Below, piece after piece: positions 1 through 6,083 of a stretch of DNA of 6,817 nt. The notes under the pieces were generated by a model that searched no databases, had not been told where the DNA came from, and worked only from the letters and a program-made list of their open reading frames with translations. Within the stretch, counting starts at the first letter, position 1, and the number at the start of each line of letters is the position of its first letter. The DNA comes from Wenzhouxiangella sp. (GTDB taxonomy: Bacteria > Pseudomonadota > Gammaproteobacteria > Xanthomonadales > Wenzhouxiangellaceae): assembly GCA_007135355.1 (NCBI GenBank), contig SLJA01000353.1, positions 1-6,817 on the forward strand. Direction: 5' to 3'. The translations under genes and the position numbers were made by a program.

Positions 1-237
1 AACATCCAGCCGTGGGATATCACCTGCGCCAGCAACTGCACGGAAGTCTTCGTCGACGGCACCCAGCTGGTGCTGGTGGCCGATCCGGCGCCGGGCTTCA
101 GCTTCGCCGGCTGGACGGGTGTCTGCTCCGGTCTGGGCGCGTGCGAGTTGACCATGTCCACCAACCGCTCGGTGGCTGCGGAATTTGTTGCCGGCCCCGG
201 AGCGGACAAGATCTTCCACGACCGCTTCGAGCCCTGA
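1..237 (+). CDS. Secreted repeat protein with IFHDRFEP tail, C-terminal fragment
   Basis: The window opens inside this gene: 78 codons are visible and end at TGA (235-237). Residues 9-62 form one complete beta-repeat of the divergent InlB-B/bacterial-repeat type found in secreted and surface proteins. Its features are a paired Cys start (TCASNC), a G-x-x-L-x-L-x-A core, the FAGWTG motif, CSGLGAC and then M-S-x-N-R-S-V-A-A-E-F. The four cysteines suggest disulfides, hence an oxidising location outside the cytoplasm. After a short linker (AGPGADK) the protein stops in IFHDRFEP. From memory, similar I-F-x-D-x-F-E endings occur on many exported Wenzhouxiangella/Lysobacter-type proteins, but I know of no assigned function. 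The N-terminus, any enzymatic domain and the signal peptide lie outside the window, so the overall role cannot be stated. It is not obviously linked to the kinase downstream, from which a hairpin separates it. Confidence 0.85.
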   Translation, partial: NIQPWDITCASNCTEVFVDGTQLVLVADPAPGFSFAGWTGVCSGLGACELTMSTNRSVAAEFVAGPGADKIFHDRFEP

Positions 238-249
238 CTGCACATATGG

Positions 250-297
250 CCCGTCCCGGCGCTGCGCGGCCTGCCTGGCCCGCTGCGCCGGGACGGG
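250..297 (+). terminator. Strong GC hairpin between repeat protein and kinase
   Basis: Positions 250-262 (CCCGTCCCGGCGC) are perfectly complementary to 285-297, giving a 13-bp stem. After a T-T mismatch, three more pairs (264-266 with 281-283) and an inner GGCC/GGCC pairing (268-271 with 277-280) can extend it. It starts 12 bases after the stop codon of the upstream gene, where a terminator is expected. There is no T-run after it on either side, so it is not a textbook intrinsic terminator. It could instead protect the 3' end of the upstream mRNA or need a protein factor. The structure is clear; the function is inferred. Confidence 0.5.
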
Positions 298-304
298 GCA
301 TAAT
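276..304 (+). promoter_or_regulatory. Weak candidate sigma70 promoter for the kinase gene
   Basis: CATAAT (299-304) matches the -10 consensus at 5 of 6 positions and stands out in GC-rich sequence 28 bases before the kinase ATG. The best -35 at 17-base spacing is TGGCCC (276-281), with only 3 of 6 matches, and it lies in the right arm of the hairpin. Transcription would start near 311 and give a leader of about 22 bases. Without a good -35 this is only a candidate. Confidence 0.25.
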
Positions 305-332
305 CGAGCAGGGCCGAACCAGGGTAGAGACC

Positions 333-3137
333 ATGGGGAATCGAGCAAGCACATCCGACTGGCAGGCGGCCGAAGCCGTTCTTGATCAGTTGCTCGATCT
401 GGAAGAGGACGAACGTCGACAGGCAGCCGAACGACTGACCCAGCCCGGCACCGTCCGGGCCTGTGTGCTGGCCATGCTGGCAGCCCTGGAGCGCCCGGGG
501 CTTCTGGACCGCGCCGAAATCAGCCTCGGCGGCGAAAGCCTGCCGACCACTCTGCCCGATCTTTCCGGCCAGGTGGTTGATCGCTATCGGCTGGAAGCAC
601 TGATTGGTCGGGGCGGAATGTCGGCCGTCTATCGGGCCCGTCGTATCGACGGGGCTTTCGATGAGGCAGTGGCGATCAAGCTGCTGAACCCGGCCCTGCT
701 TTCTACCCGTTGGGGTGAGCAGTTCCAGCGCGAGGTGCGCTTTCTGGCAGGCCTTCGCCACCCCAATATCGCCAGTCTGCTGGATGCCGGCGTCATGCCC
801 GACGGCACGCCGTGGATGGTGACCGAGTTTATCGAGGGCCAGTCCATCGACCGCTACTGCGATGCCGGGGTGAGCCTGCGCCAGCGCGTGACCCTGGTGC
901 GCGATCTGTGCCGGGCGGTGGCCTTCGCCCAGGCCAACCTAGTGGTGCATCGCGACATCAAGCCGGACAACGTACTGGTCACCGAACAAGGTCGGGTGGT
1001 GCTGTTGGACTTCGGTATCGCCCGGGCACTGAATGCTGGCGCTGAACCGGAGCACATGACGCGGCTGACGCGCGTGTTTACACCGCAATATGCCGCCCCG
1101 GAGCAGCTGCTCGGAGAGCCGATCACCACCGCGACGGACGTCTTCGCGATTGGTGCCCTGCTGTTTCGCCTGCTGACCGGTCAGGCGCCCTTCGATGCCG
1201 CCATCGACCGGCGCGGCCGCGGGCATACCGGACCACCATCGCGCGCGATCGGCAGCGATGTCAGGCTATCGGCCGGCGAACAGCGCCAGCTGCGCCAGGC
1301 CATGCGCGGCGATCTCGACAACGTCGTTCAGAAGGCCATGGCGCCGGAGCCGTCCGAGCGCTACACCAACGCCGCGCAGCTGGGTGAAGACCTGGAGGCC
1401 TGGCTGGCCTTCCGCAGCGTGCGGGCGCGCCGGCCCTCTGCACTCGGGCGGCTGCGCCTGTTCTGTCGCCGCCGCACCGCGCTGGCCAGCAGCCTGGCCG
1501 CCCTGATGGTGGTCACGCTGGTGGGCCTGTACGCTACCCTGTGGCAAGCCGGAGAAGCGCGGGCACAAGCCCAAGCCGCCATGACTGCCGGTGAGCGCGC
1601 GGTGGCAGTCAGCGAATTTCTGATCAGCCTGTTTGAAGGCAGCGACCCGGACCTGCATGGCAACCGGCCGCCTGATGCACGGGTGCTGCTGGATGCCGGT
1701 TTGGAGCGGGTGCAAAATGAGTTCGCCGATCACCCGGAGACCCGCGTCGAACTGATGCTGGCGCTGGCGCACATTTATCGCAAGCTGGGTGAGATCGATC
1801 AGGCGGAGAGTTTGCTGGGCCTCAGCCAGGCCAGGCAATCGGGCAACGCTCTACAAGGCGCGCGCGCCTGGATGATCCAATCCTTCATTCACTACGATCG
1901 CGGTGAGCCTGAACCGGCCATTGCCGCAGCGCGACAGGCGCAAAGCCTGCTCGGCCCAGAGGCGCCGCTGGCCCTGCGCCTGGAACTGGGCCTGACGCAA
2001 GCGCGCGCGCTCAGCCGGGCCGGACAGCGCGACGCGGCGGTCGAGCTCGCCCAGGCGCAATTGGCACTGCTGGAATCCAGCGCGCTCAACGAGCCAACGC
2101 TACGGCTGGCAATTCTGGCCGAGCTAATCGGGTTCCTGACCGTGGCTGGTCGCCCCGCCGAGGCGCTTGGCCCCGCGGAAGAAGCCAAGCAATTGATCGC
2201 AGCGGGCATCGGCATTCCAACCACCGTATTGGCCGCGCTGGCCAACTATTCCCAGACGCTGCAGGATCTGGGGCGCCTGTCCGAAGCTGTAGCGGTGCAG
2301 CGGCAGGCCCTGGCCGTGGTCGAGCAGGCCTATCCGGCCGGTCATCGCCGCCGGGCCGGCCTGGCCGGCAACCTGGCCACCCGTCTGCAGACGCTGGGCC
2401 AAATGATCGAGGCCGAGCAGTATTTCGAACAGGCCCTGGCCAGTTACACCGCGCTGTACGATCAGCCCAATCTGCACTCAGCGGCCACCCACAACAACTA
2501 CGGCTTGTTCCTGCTGCTGATGGAACGACCGGGCGATGCCCGACCGCATCTGGAAACGGCCGCCGCGGTTGCGGCCGATGTTTTTGGCGCCGATGACCCG
2601 CGCGCCTTGAGCGCGCACCAAAATCTGGCTTATGCCGACTCGCTGCTTGATCACCCGCAGTCTGAATCCGCGCTGCGCGAAGTGCTGGCCGCGCGGCAGG
2701 CCGTGCACGGCCCGAACAGCCCACAGGCGGGAATCAGCCTCGGTCTGCTGGCCGATCACCTGCGCCGCAATGGCAAGCCCGAGAAAGCCCTGGCCTACAG
2801 CGAGCAGGCGGTGGCCATCATGACGGAAGCACCGGAGGCTCTGGCCCTGCCGGCCATCATGACTCATGTCCACCACGCCCGAAACCTGGCTGACCTGCGC
2901 GAGCATGAGGTCGCCAGAGCCAGCTTCGAGGCCAGCCTGTCCATCATCCAGGCCGCCGGTGCGAATGCCGGCAACTCCGCCCTGCGCGCAATTGATGCCT
3001 ACAGCGAATGGCTGGTCGAACACGACCCGGATCATGCCCGCAGCCTGCTCGAAACCTGGCTGGCCTCAGAACAGGCGGAACTGGCCCGACAGTGGCCGCT
3101 GGTGAAGCGCCTGCAGCAGCGCCTGGCGCAACTCTAA
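333..3137 (+). CDS. Transmembrane Ser/Thr kinase with C-terminal TPR sensor region
   Basis: This 934-residue protein probably phosphorylates the adjacent sigma factor on threonine using ATP. The chosen ATG has AGGG eight bases upstream; the frame stays open further upstream, but only through the hairpin and the previous gene. Residues 1-80 are a helical acidic lead-in common in this kinase type. The Hanks kinase domain spans about 85-358 and looks catalytically intact: glycine loop GRGGMSAVY (92-100), Lys116 in VAIK, HRDIKPDN (206-213, catalytic Asp208), DFG (226-228), APEQ (255-258) and Asp269. Thr243, Thr246 and Thr250 in the activation loop are candidate autophosphorylation sites. An arginine-rich stretch precedes a membrane helix at about 383-404, so the kinase should be cytoplasmic and residues 405-934 periplasmic. 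That region holds roughly eight or more TPR-like helical pairs, including kinesin-light-chain-like ones. The architecture resembles PknT of Vibrio parahaemolyticus and PknS of Xanthomonas citri. The sigma partner lies 111 bases downstream. The TPR ligand is unknown. Confidence 0.93.
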   Translation: MGNRASTSDWQAAEAVLDQLLDLEEDERRQAAERLTQPGTVRACVLAMLAALERPGLLDRAEISLGGESLPTTLPDLSGQVVDRYRLEALIGRGGMSAVYRARRIDGAFDEAVAIKLLNPALLSTRWGEQFQREVRFLAGLRHPNIASLLDAGVMPDGTPWMVTEFIEGQSIDRYCDAGVSLRQRVTLVRDLCRAVAFAQANLVVHRDIKPDNVLVTEQGRVVLLDFGIARALNAGAEPEHMTRLTRVFTPQYAAPEQLLGEPITTATDVFAIGALLFRLLTGQAPFDAAIDRRGRGHTGPPSRAIGSDVRLSAGEQRQLRQAMRGDLDNVVQKAMAPEPSERYTNAAQLGEDLEAWLAFRSVRARRPSALGRLRLFCRRRTALASSLAALMVVTLVGLYATLWQAGEARAQAQAAMTAGERAVAVSEFLISLFEGSDPDLHGNRPPDARVLLDAGLERVQNEFADHPETRVELMLALAHIYRKLGEIDQAESLLGLSQARQSGNALQGARAWMIQSFIHYDRGEPEPAIAAARQAQSLLGPEAPLALRLELGLTQARALSRAGQRDAAVELAQAQLALLESSALNEPTLRLAILAELIGFLTVAGRPAEALGPAEEAKQLIAAGIGIPTTVLAALANYSQTLQDLGRLSEAVAVQRQALAVVEQAYPAGHRRRAGLAGNLATRLQTLGQMIEAEQYFEQALASYTALYDQPNLHSAATHNNYGLFLLLMERPGDARPHLETAAAVAADVFGADDPRALSAHQNLAYADSLLDHPQSESALREVLAARQAVHGPNSPQAGISLGLLADHLRRNGKPEKALAYSEQAVAIMTEAPEALALPAIMTHVHHARNLADLREHEVARASFEASLSIIQAAGANAGNSALRAIDAYSEWLVEHDPDHARSLLETWLASEQAELARQWPLVKRLQQRLAQL

Positions 3138-3164
3138 TCCGACCAGCGATACCCGGCACGATAC

Positions 3165-3217
3165 TTGATCAGCCTGCATGCGCTATGCTTGCCCCGCGCG
3201 TTAATCGTGCGCGCGGG
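3165..3217 (+). promoter_or_regulatory. Sigma gene leader: poor promoter-like elements and hairpin
   Basis: The 111-base gap between kinase and sigma contains an inverted repeat, CCCGCGCG (3193-3200) with CGCGCGGG (3210-3217), around a 9-base loop (TTAATCGTG). No T-run follows, so it is not a clear terminator. Just upstream lies TATGCT (3184-3189), a 4-of-6 match to a -10 box. The nearest -35-like hexamer, TTGATC (3165-3170), is only 13 bases away, too short for standard sigma70 spacing. If TATGCT were used, the hairpin would sit at the 5' end of the sigma mRNA. It may otherwise modulate read-through or mRNA processing between the two genes. Confidence 0.3.
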
Positions 3218-3248
3218 TAAGAGAGTTACTAGGCGAGGAAGCGGTCGC

Positions 3249-3794
3249 ATGTCGGAAATCACGCAGTGGTTGAGCGCAGATGGCGGCGGTCCGGACTTGC
3301 AGGCGGTATTCGACCAGCTTTACCCGGAGCTCAAGCGCCTAGCGCAAGCCCGACTGCAGGTCATGAGCCCGGGCCAGACCCTGACACCCACCGTGCTGGT
3401 CCACGAAGCCTATGACCGGCTGATCAACACCAATCCCCTGAATCTCAACGGCCGCCGTCACTTTTTTGCCACAGCGGCCAAATGCATGCGCTACATCGTG
3501 GTCGATCAGCTGCGCTCGCAGAGTGCCCTCAAGCGCGGGGGCGACCAGATCGCCATTACGTTGACCGAACAGATCACTGCGGGCGAAACGCCGACTGATC
3601 TGCTGGACCTGGACCGTGCGCTCGACGAACTCGATCAGATCAAGCCACTGCAGCGCGAACTGGTGGAACTGCGGTTTTTCGCCGGGCTGTCCATGGCCGA
3701 GTCGGCGCAGTTGCTGGACCTGTCCGAGCGCACCGCCTGGCGCGAATGGGACAAGGCGCGCGCCTTTCTGCATGCGCGCATGGCCTCTGGTTGA
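3249..3794 (+). CDS. ECF sigma factor, ECF43/TIGR02999-like, probable kinase partner
   Basis: This 181-residue protein is an RNA polymerase sigma factor of the extracytoplasmic-function group. The start is set by GAGGAA (3235-3240) eight bases before the ATG; an in-frame ATG at 3165 has no comparable site and would add 28 unrelated residues. Region 2 covers about 17-96 and includes TLTPTVLVHEAYDRL (44-58) and RRHFFATAAKCMRYIVVDQLR (69-89). Region 4 covers about 121-178, with a helix-turn-helix around SMAESAQLLDLSERTAWREW (148-167) and the family ending ARAFL. Ordinary ECF factors carry an acidic D-x-E-D just before the L-V-x-E of region 2.2; here that stretch is T46-P-T48-V. In the described pairs EcfP/PknT and EcfK/PknS, the missing charge is supplied by kinase phosphorylation of a threonine in this region. 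Thr46 and Thr48 are therefore the candidate switch sites, by inference. No anti-sigma gene lies next to it. Target promoters cannot be read from this window. Confidence 0.92.
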   Translation: MSEITQWLSADGGGPDLQAVFDQLYPELKRLAQARLQVMSPGQTLTPTVLVHEAYDRLINTNPLNLNGRRHFFATAAKCMRYIVVDQLRSQSALKRGGDQIAITLTEQITAGETPTDLLDLDRALDELDQIKPLQRELVELRFFAGLSMAESAQLLDLSERTAWREWDKARAFLHARMASG

Positions 3795-3942
3795 CGTGTT
3801 CCTGCCCTCGCCAACGCGTTGAAGACGATCTCTGCGCTTCCGGGACCGTGTGAATCTTCTGATCTTCATGAAACAGTGCCCGCAAGCAAGCCCTCGGGTC
3901 TGCGCTCACCAGCGCTCTGTACTGGATTGTGGCGGGGTGGGC

Positions 3943-4644
3943 CTATTGTTCAAGCTCATCTGGTGCTTTCGTTTCTGCCTCTGAGTCCTCGACATCGCGC
4001 AAAGTCACGACGCCGAAGTCCAGGCCCTTGAACAGGCGAGTTTCGGCCTCGACCACCTGGCGGAAATCCCAAGCCTCGGCGCGATAGAACTCGCGCCCTG
4101 TTCGGGTCCGGCCTGAAGGTTCGATGATGGTCAAGGCGCCGATGGCGCCGGTGCGCGAGCCGGTCGCCCGCCGACGCTCGCGCTCCATGCGGGCCACGGT
4201 GCGCTCAATGGCCACCTCGTCGCCGAACTCAGGCTTGAGTTCGCTTTCCAGAATGGCCCTGGCCTCCCGGCGTTGCGCCCGGCTCAGGCCACGGTACATC
4301 TGGTCGGCCATGTCCAACATTTTCGGATAACCGCGCTCGGCGGCCAGCTTCGTCCAAGCCCAGGCGCGCGCCGGGTTCTGCGGCGTACCCTGCCCGTGGT
4401 AGTTCATCACGCCAAGATTGAACTGCGACAGCTTGTCGCCCCAGCGCGCGGCGACCTTGAACTTGTCCTTGGCACTGTGGTACTGCCCACTGCGATACGA
4501 CTCCATGGCCTGCGTGTAATGGCGATAGCCGGGCGTATGCTCGGCAAAGCTGATGTCGTCCGCTTGACCCCATGCGCCCGAGGCCAGCAGCGTGCCGCCC
4601 AGCAAAGAACAAAGAAAAAACCGGATTTTGCTCCTGGAAATCAT
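3943..4644 (-). CDS. Exported Sel1-repeat protein with unassigned C-terminal half
   Basis: This is a 233-residue predicted exported protein. The start ATG (4644-4642) is preceded by GGGG about eight bases upstream. Residues 1-26 look like a signal peptide: basic start, a hydrophobic run, then A-W-G as the cleavage site before QADD. Cys12 is not in a proper lipobox, so a lipoprotein is unlikely. Residues about 40-106 form two Sel1/TPR-like helical repeats, with motifs SAKDKFKVAARWGD, FNLGVMNYHGQG and WAWTKLAAERGYP. Such repeats usually bind proteins. Residues about 120-165 are strongly charged and helical. The remaining stretch holds ATGSRTG, GREFYRAEAWDFRQVVEAET and GLDFGVVTLRD and matches no domain I can name. 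The gene converges on the ECF sigma gene (148-base gap) and follows the DUF4097 gene on the same strand after 142 bases. A promoter candidate in that gap suggests independent transcription. Periplasmic location is inferred; the function is unknown. Confidence 0.85.
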   Translation of the reverse strand: MISRSKIRFFLCSLLGGTLLASGAWGQADDISFAEHTPGYRHYTQAMESYRSGQYHSAKDKFKVAARWGDKLSQFNLGVMNYHGQGTPQNPARAWAWTKLAAERGYPKMLDMADQMYRGLSRAQRREARAILESELKPEFGDEVAIERTVARMERERRRATGSRTGAIGALTIIEPSGRTRTGREFYRAEAWDFRQVVEAETRLFKGLDFGVVTLRDVEDSEAETKAPDELEQ

Positions 4645-4671
4645 GACTTACCCCGTCAATTCAATGCCAAC

Positions 4672-4706
4672 GCCCCGATTCTAGCAACGCGCCTGGCCCG
4701 ATTCCA
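4672..4706. repeat. 12-bp imperfect direct repeat over the Sel1-gene promoter
   Basis: GCCCCGATTCTA (4672-4683) and GGCCCGATTCCA (4695-4706) agree at 10 of 12 positions, with an identical core CCCGATTC, and start 23 bases apart. Direct repeats at about two helical turns are typical of tandem binding by an activator or repressor dimer. One copy covers the candidate -10 and the other the candidate -35 of the Sel1-repeat gene. The repeat is visible in the sequence; an operator role is inferred, and the similarity may partly reflect the two promoter hexamers themselves. Confidence 0.4.
4678..4706 (-). promoter_or_regulatory. Candidate extended -10 promoter for the Sel1-repeat gene
   Basis: On the minus strand the sequence reads TGCTAGAAT (4686-4678), an extended -10 element (TG-n-TAGAAT, 5 of 6 to TATAAT). 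At the ideal 17-base spacing lies TGGAAT (4706-4701), a weak -35 with 3 of 6 matches, which extended -10 promoters tolerate. Transcription would begin near 4671, leaving a leader of about 27 bases with the GGGG ribosome site. This is the best promoter candidate in the window. Confidence 0.5.
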
Positions 4707-4764
4707 CTGGGCAAATCGACAGATGAACCCGGCCAGTCAAGGCGCTTTGCAAGGCTCCGCCATC

Positions 4765-4783
4765 AAACCGGGTGGATACCCAG
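4765..4783 (-). terminator. Weak intrinsic-terminator-like hairpin after DUF4097 gene
   Basis: A few bases after the DUF4097 stop codon the minus strand reads CTGGGT-ATCC-ACCCGG followed by TTT. The six-pair stem includes one G-T pair, with a four-base loop and only three T residues. Position and order fit a terminator for the sigma/anti-sigma/DUF4097 operon, but the stem is short and the T-run minimal, so termination would be inefficient. Confidence 0.3.
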
Positions 4784-4786
4784 GGG

Positions 4787-6070
4787 TCACCGGCGGGGAC
4801 TCGCCTCGACCTGCTCGAACTCGGCCAGAAACCCTGCATCGGGGCAGTCTACCCAGGTGAAGCGGAAGCCCCGATTGACCGTTCCCATGCGACCGTCATC
4901 GCCGAACCGCCTGAACTCTTCCAGGCGAAAGCAATAGGTCCCGGCGTCGAGTTCCTCGACTTCCAGCACGACCGGCCGGAGACCGCTGCTTTGGGCAAAG
5001 ACCTGGCGGCTGTCGAGCGGCAGTTCCAGCACGCTGAACTGGCCCGGACCGAGCGCAACATGCTGGACTGCATCGATGCCGACCACAATCTCGCCGAAAA
5101 CCTCCTCGACGCCATACGAGATTCTCGCGGTTTTTTCCCGAGGCGACTCGGCATCCCGAAACACCACCATGCGCGCCTGGCGCTTCATCTTGCTCACCTC
5201 GATCGGACCATCGACCGAACGCGTTTCAAGACGCACCGCGCCAGGCCCGCCCCCGTAAACCAGCCGGCGATTTCCGTTCTGGTCGACCTCGATGCTGCCG
5301 CCAAAAGCGCTTTCAATCTCGCCGCGATGGGATTCGGCGTTCAGCTCCAGCGGCGTGTCGGCCGGCAGCTCGAAGGCCAGCGGTGCGGAGTTGCTGCGGG
5401 CGCGCAGCACCGCGCGCTCGGCCGGCCGAACCAGAACCCGGGTATCGCCCGACAGGCTCTGCAGTTCCAGATCGACCAGCTCGTCGATATCCAGCCGGAC
5501 CGGGCCGGAGACCGTCTGCACGGCCAGGCGCTGGCCTGCTCCCCGGGCCCGAATCTCTCCGCCCACGGATTGCAGGCGCGTCTCCTCACGGGCCAGGCTA
5601 TCCAGAGTCTGGCCGGCGTCGACGGTTTCCACGACCAGGCTCGCCGGATTCGAATCGCGAATGCTGACCGAGCCGCCGACCACCTGCAGCTGAACCAGCG
5701 GTCCGTGCAGCCCGCTGGCCGACAGCGAACCCTGGCCCAGCCGCGCCTCGACTTCGGCGCCGTGCGGCACGCGGATTTCAATCGGGAGCGGTTCACCGGC
5801 CTCGCCGATGCCTGCTTGCTGCGCATCAAAGCGAATCGACCAGTGGCTGGCGTCTCCGCCGATGGCAGGCTGCTCGGCATGGCCTCCAGCGCTGCTGATC
5901 AGCAGGCGATCCTGGTCATGGCCGATCAGCACAAAATCGCCTGCTTGCGCTTCCATGCTCAAGCGGCCATCCGGGTCCATGTCGCGCGCCTGGTCGGCGA
6001 GAAGGGTGAGTGGCGCCATCATGGTCAGGGCCATAAGGCCTGCAGGTAAAGCGGCGAAAGCGGTTTTCAT
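4787..6070 (-). CDS. Exported DUF4097 beta-repeat protein with C-terminal extension
   Basis: This 427-residue protein begins with a signal peptide (about 1-25, cleaved near LLA-DQ). Residues about 30-293 show the repeating beta-strand pattern of DUF4097 adhesin-like proteins: short strands alternating with G-x-L/V/I turns, for example GQGSLSASGLHGPL, VGGSVSIRDS, VSGPVRLDID and LSGDTRVLV. Such proteins form a stacked-strand solenoid and are commonly encoded beside sigma/anti-sigma genes; their biochemical job is generally unknown. Residues about 294-427 no longer follow the repeat. They contain the only two cysteines of the protein (Cys380 in TYCFRLEEF and Cys409 in WVDCPDAGF), possibly a disulfide in the periplasm. 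The ribosome site AAGGGAG lies seven bases before the ATG and overlaps the stop of the anti-sigma-like gene 13 bases upstream, so the genes are co-transcribed and perhaps translationally coupled. The protein may be an envelope target or sensor of that sigma system; this is inference. Confidence 0.85.
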   Translation of the reverse strand: MKTAFAALPAGLMALTMMAPLTLLADQARDMDPDGRLSMEAQAGDFVLIGHDQDRLLISSAGGHAEQPAIGGDASHWSIRFDAQQAGIGEAGEPLPIEIRVPHGAEVEARLGQGSLSASGLHGPLVQLQVVGGSVSIRDSNPASLVVETVDAGQTLDSLAREETRLQSVGGEIRARGAGQRLAVQTVSGPVRLDIDELVDLELQSLSGDTRVLVRPAERAVLRARSNSAPLAFELPADTPLELNAESHRGEIESAFGGSIEVDQNGNRRLVYGGGPGAVRLETRSVDGPIEVSKMKRQARMVVFRDAESPREKTARISYGVEEVFGEIVVGIDAVQHVALGPGQFSVLELPLDSRQVFAQSSGLRPVVLEVEELDAGTYCFRLEEFRRFGDDGRMGTVNRGFRFTWVDCPDAGFLAEFEQVEASPRR

Positions 6071-6083
6071 CGTTCAACTCCCT

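Noticed and set aside
12..332. In-frame upstream extension of the kinase by 107 residues
   Set aside because: It overlaps the end of the repeat-protein gene in another frame and runs through the hairpin; it is rich in Arg/Gly with no domain. The ATG at 333 has a ribosome site and begins the typical acidic helical lead-in.
2086..2724. Long minus-strand open frames within the kinase gene (also 1266-1838 and 2478-3035)
   Set aside because: They are antisense to clear TPR coding sequence, have low-complexity Arg/Gly/Pro composition and no ribosome site or recognisable motif.
3165..3248. Alternative upstream ATG of the kinase-linked sigma gene
   Set aside because: It would add 28 residues unlike the family, reads across the leader hairpin and lacks a ribosome site, unlike the ATG at 3249 with GAGGAA eight bases upstream.
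3902..3915. Small hairpin GCGCT-CACC-AGCGC in the convergent gap as a bidirectional terminator
   Set aside because: Only five base pairs and no T-run on either strand; such stems are expected by chance in GC-rich DNA.
4606..4611. Lipoprotein signal around Cys12 of the Sel1 protein
   Set aside because: The residues before the cysteine (F-F-L) do not fit a lipobox, and a normal signal peptidase I site (A-W-G) follows further on.
4772..6049. Long open frame on the plus strand, opposite the DUF4097 gene
   Set aside because: It mirrors the minus-strand gene almost exactly, as happens in high-GC DNA. Its product is His/Gln/Arg-rich without domain or signal peptide, while the minus strand has a signal peptide, beta-repeats, ribosome site and operon context.
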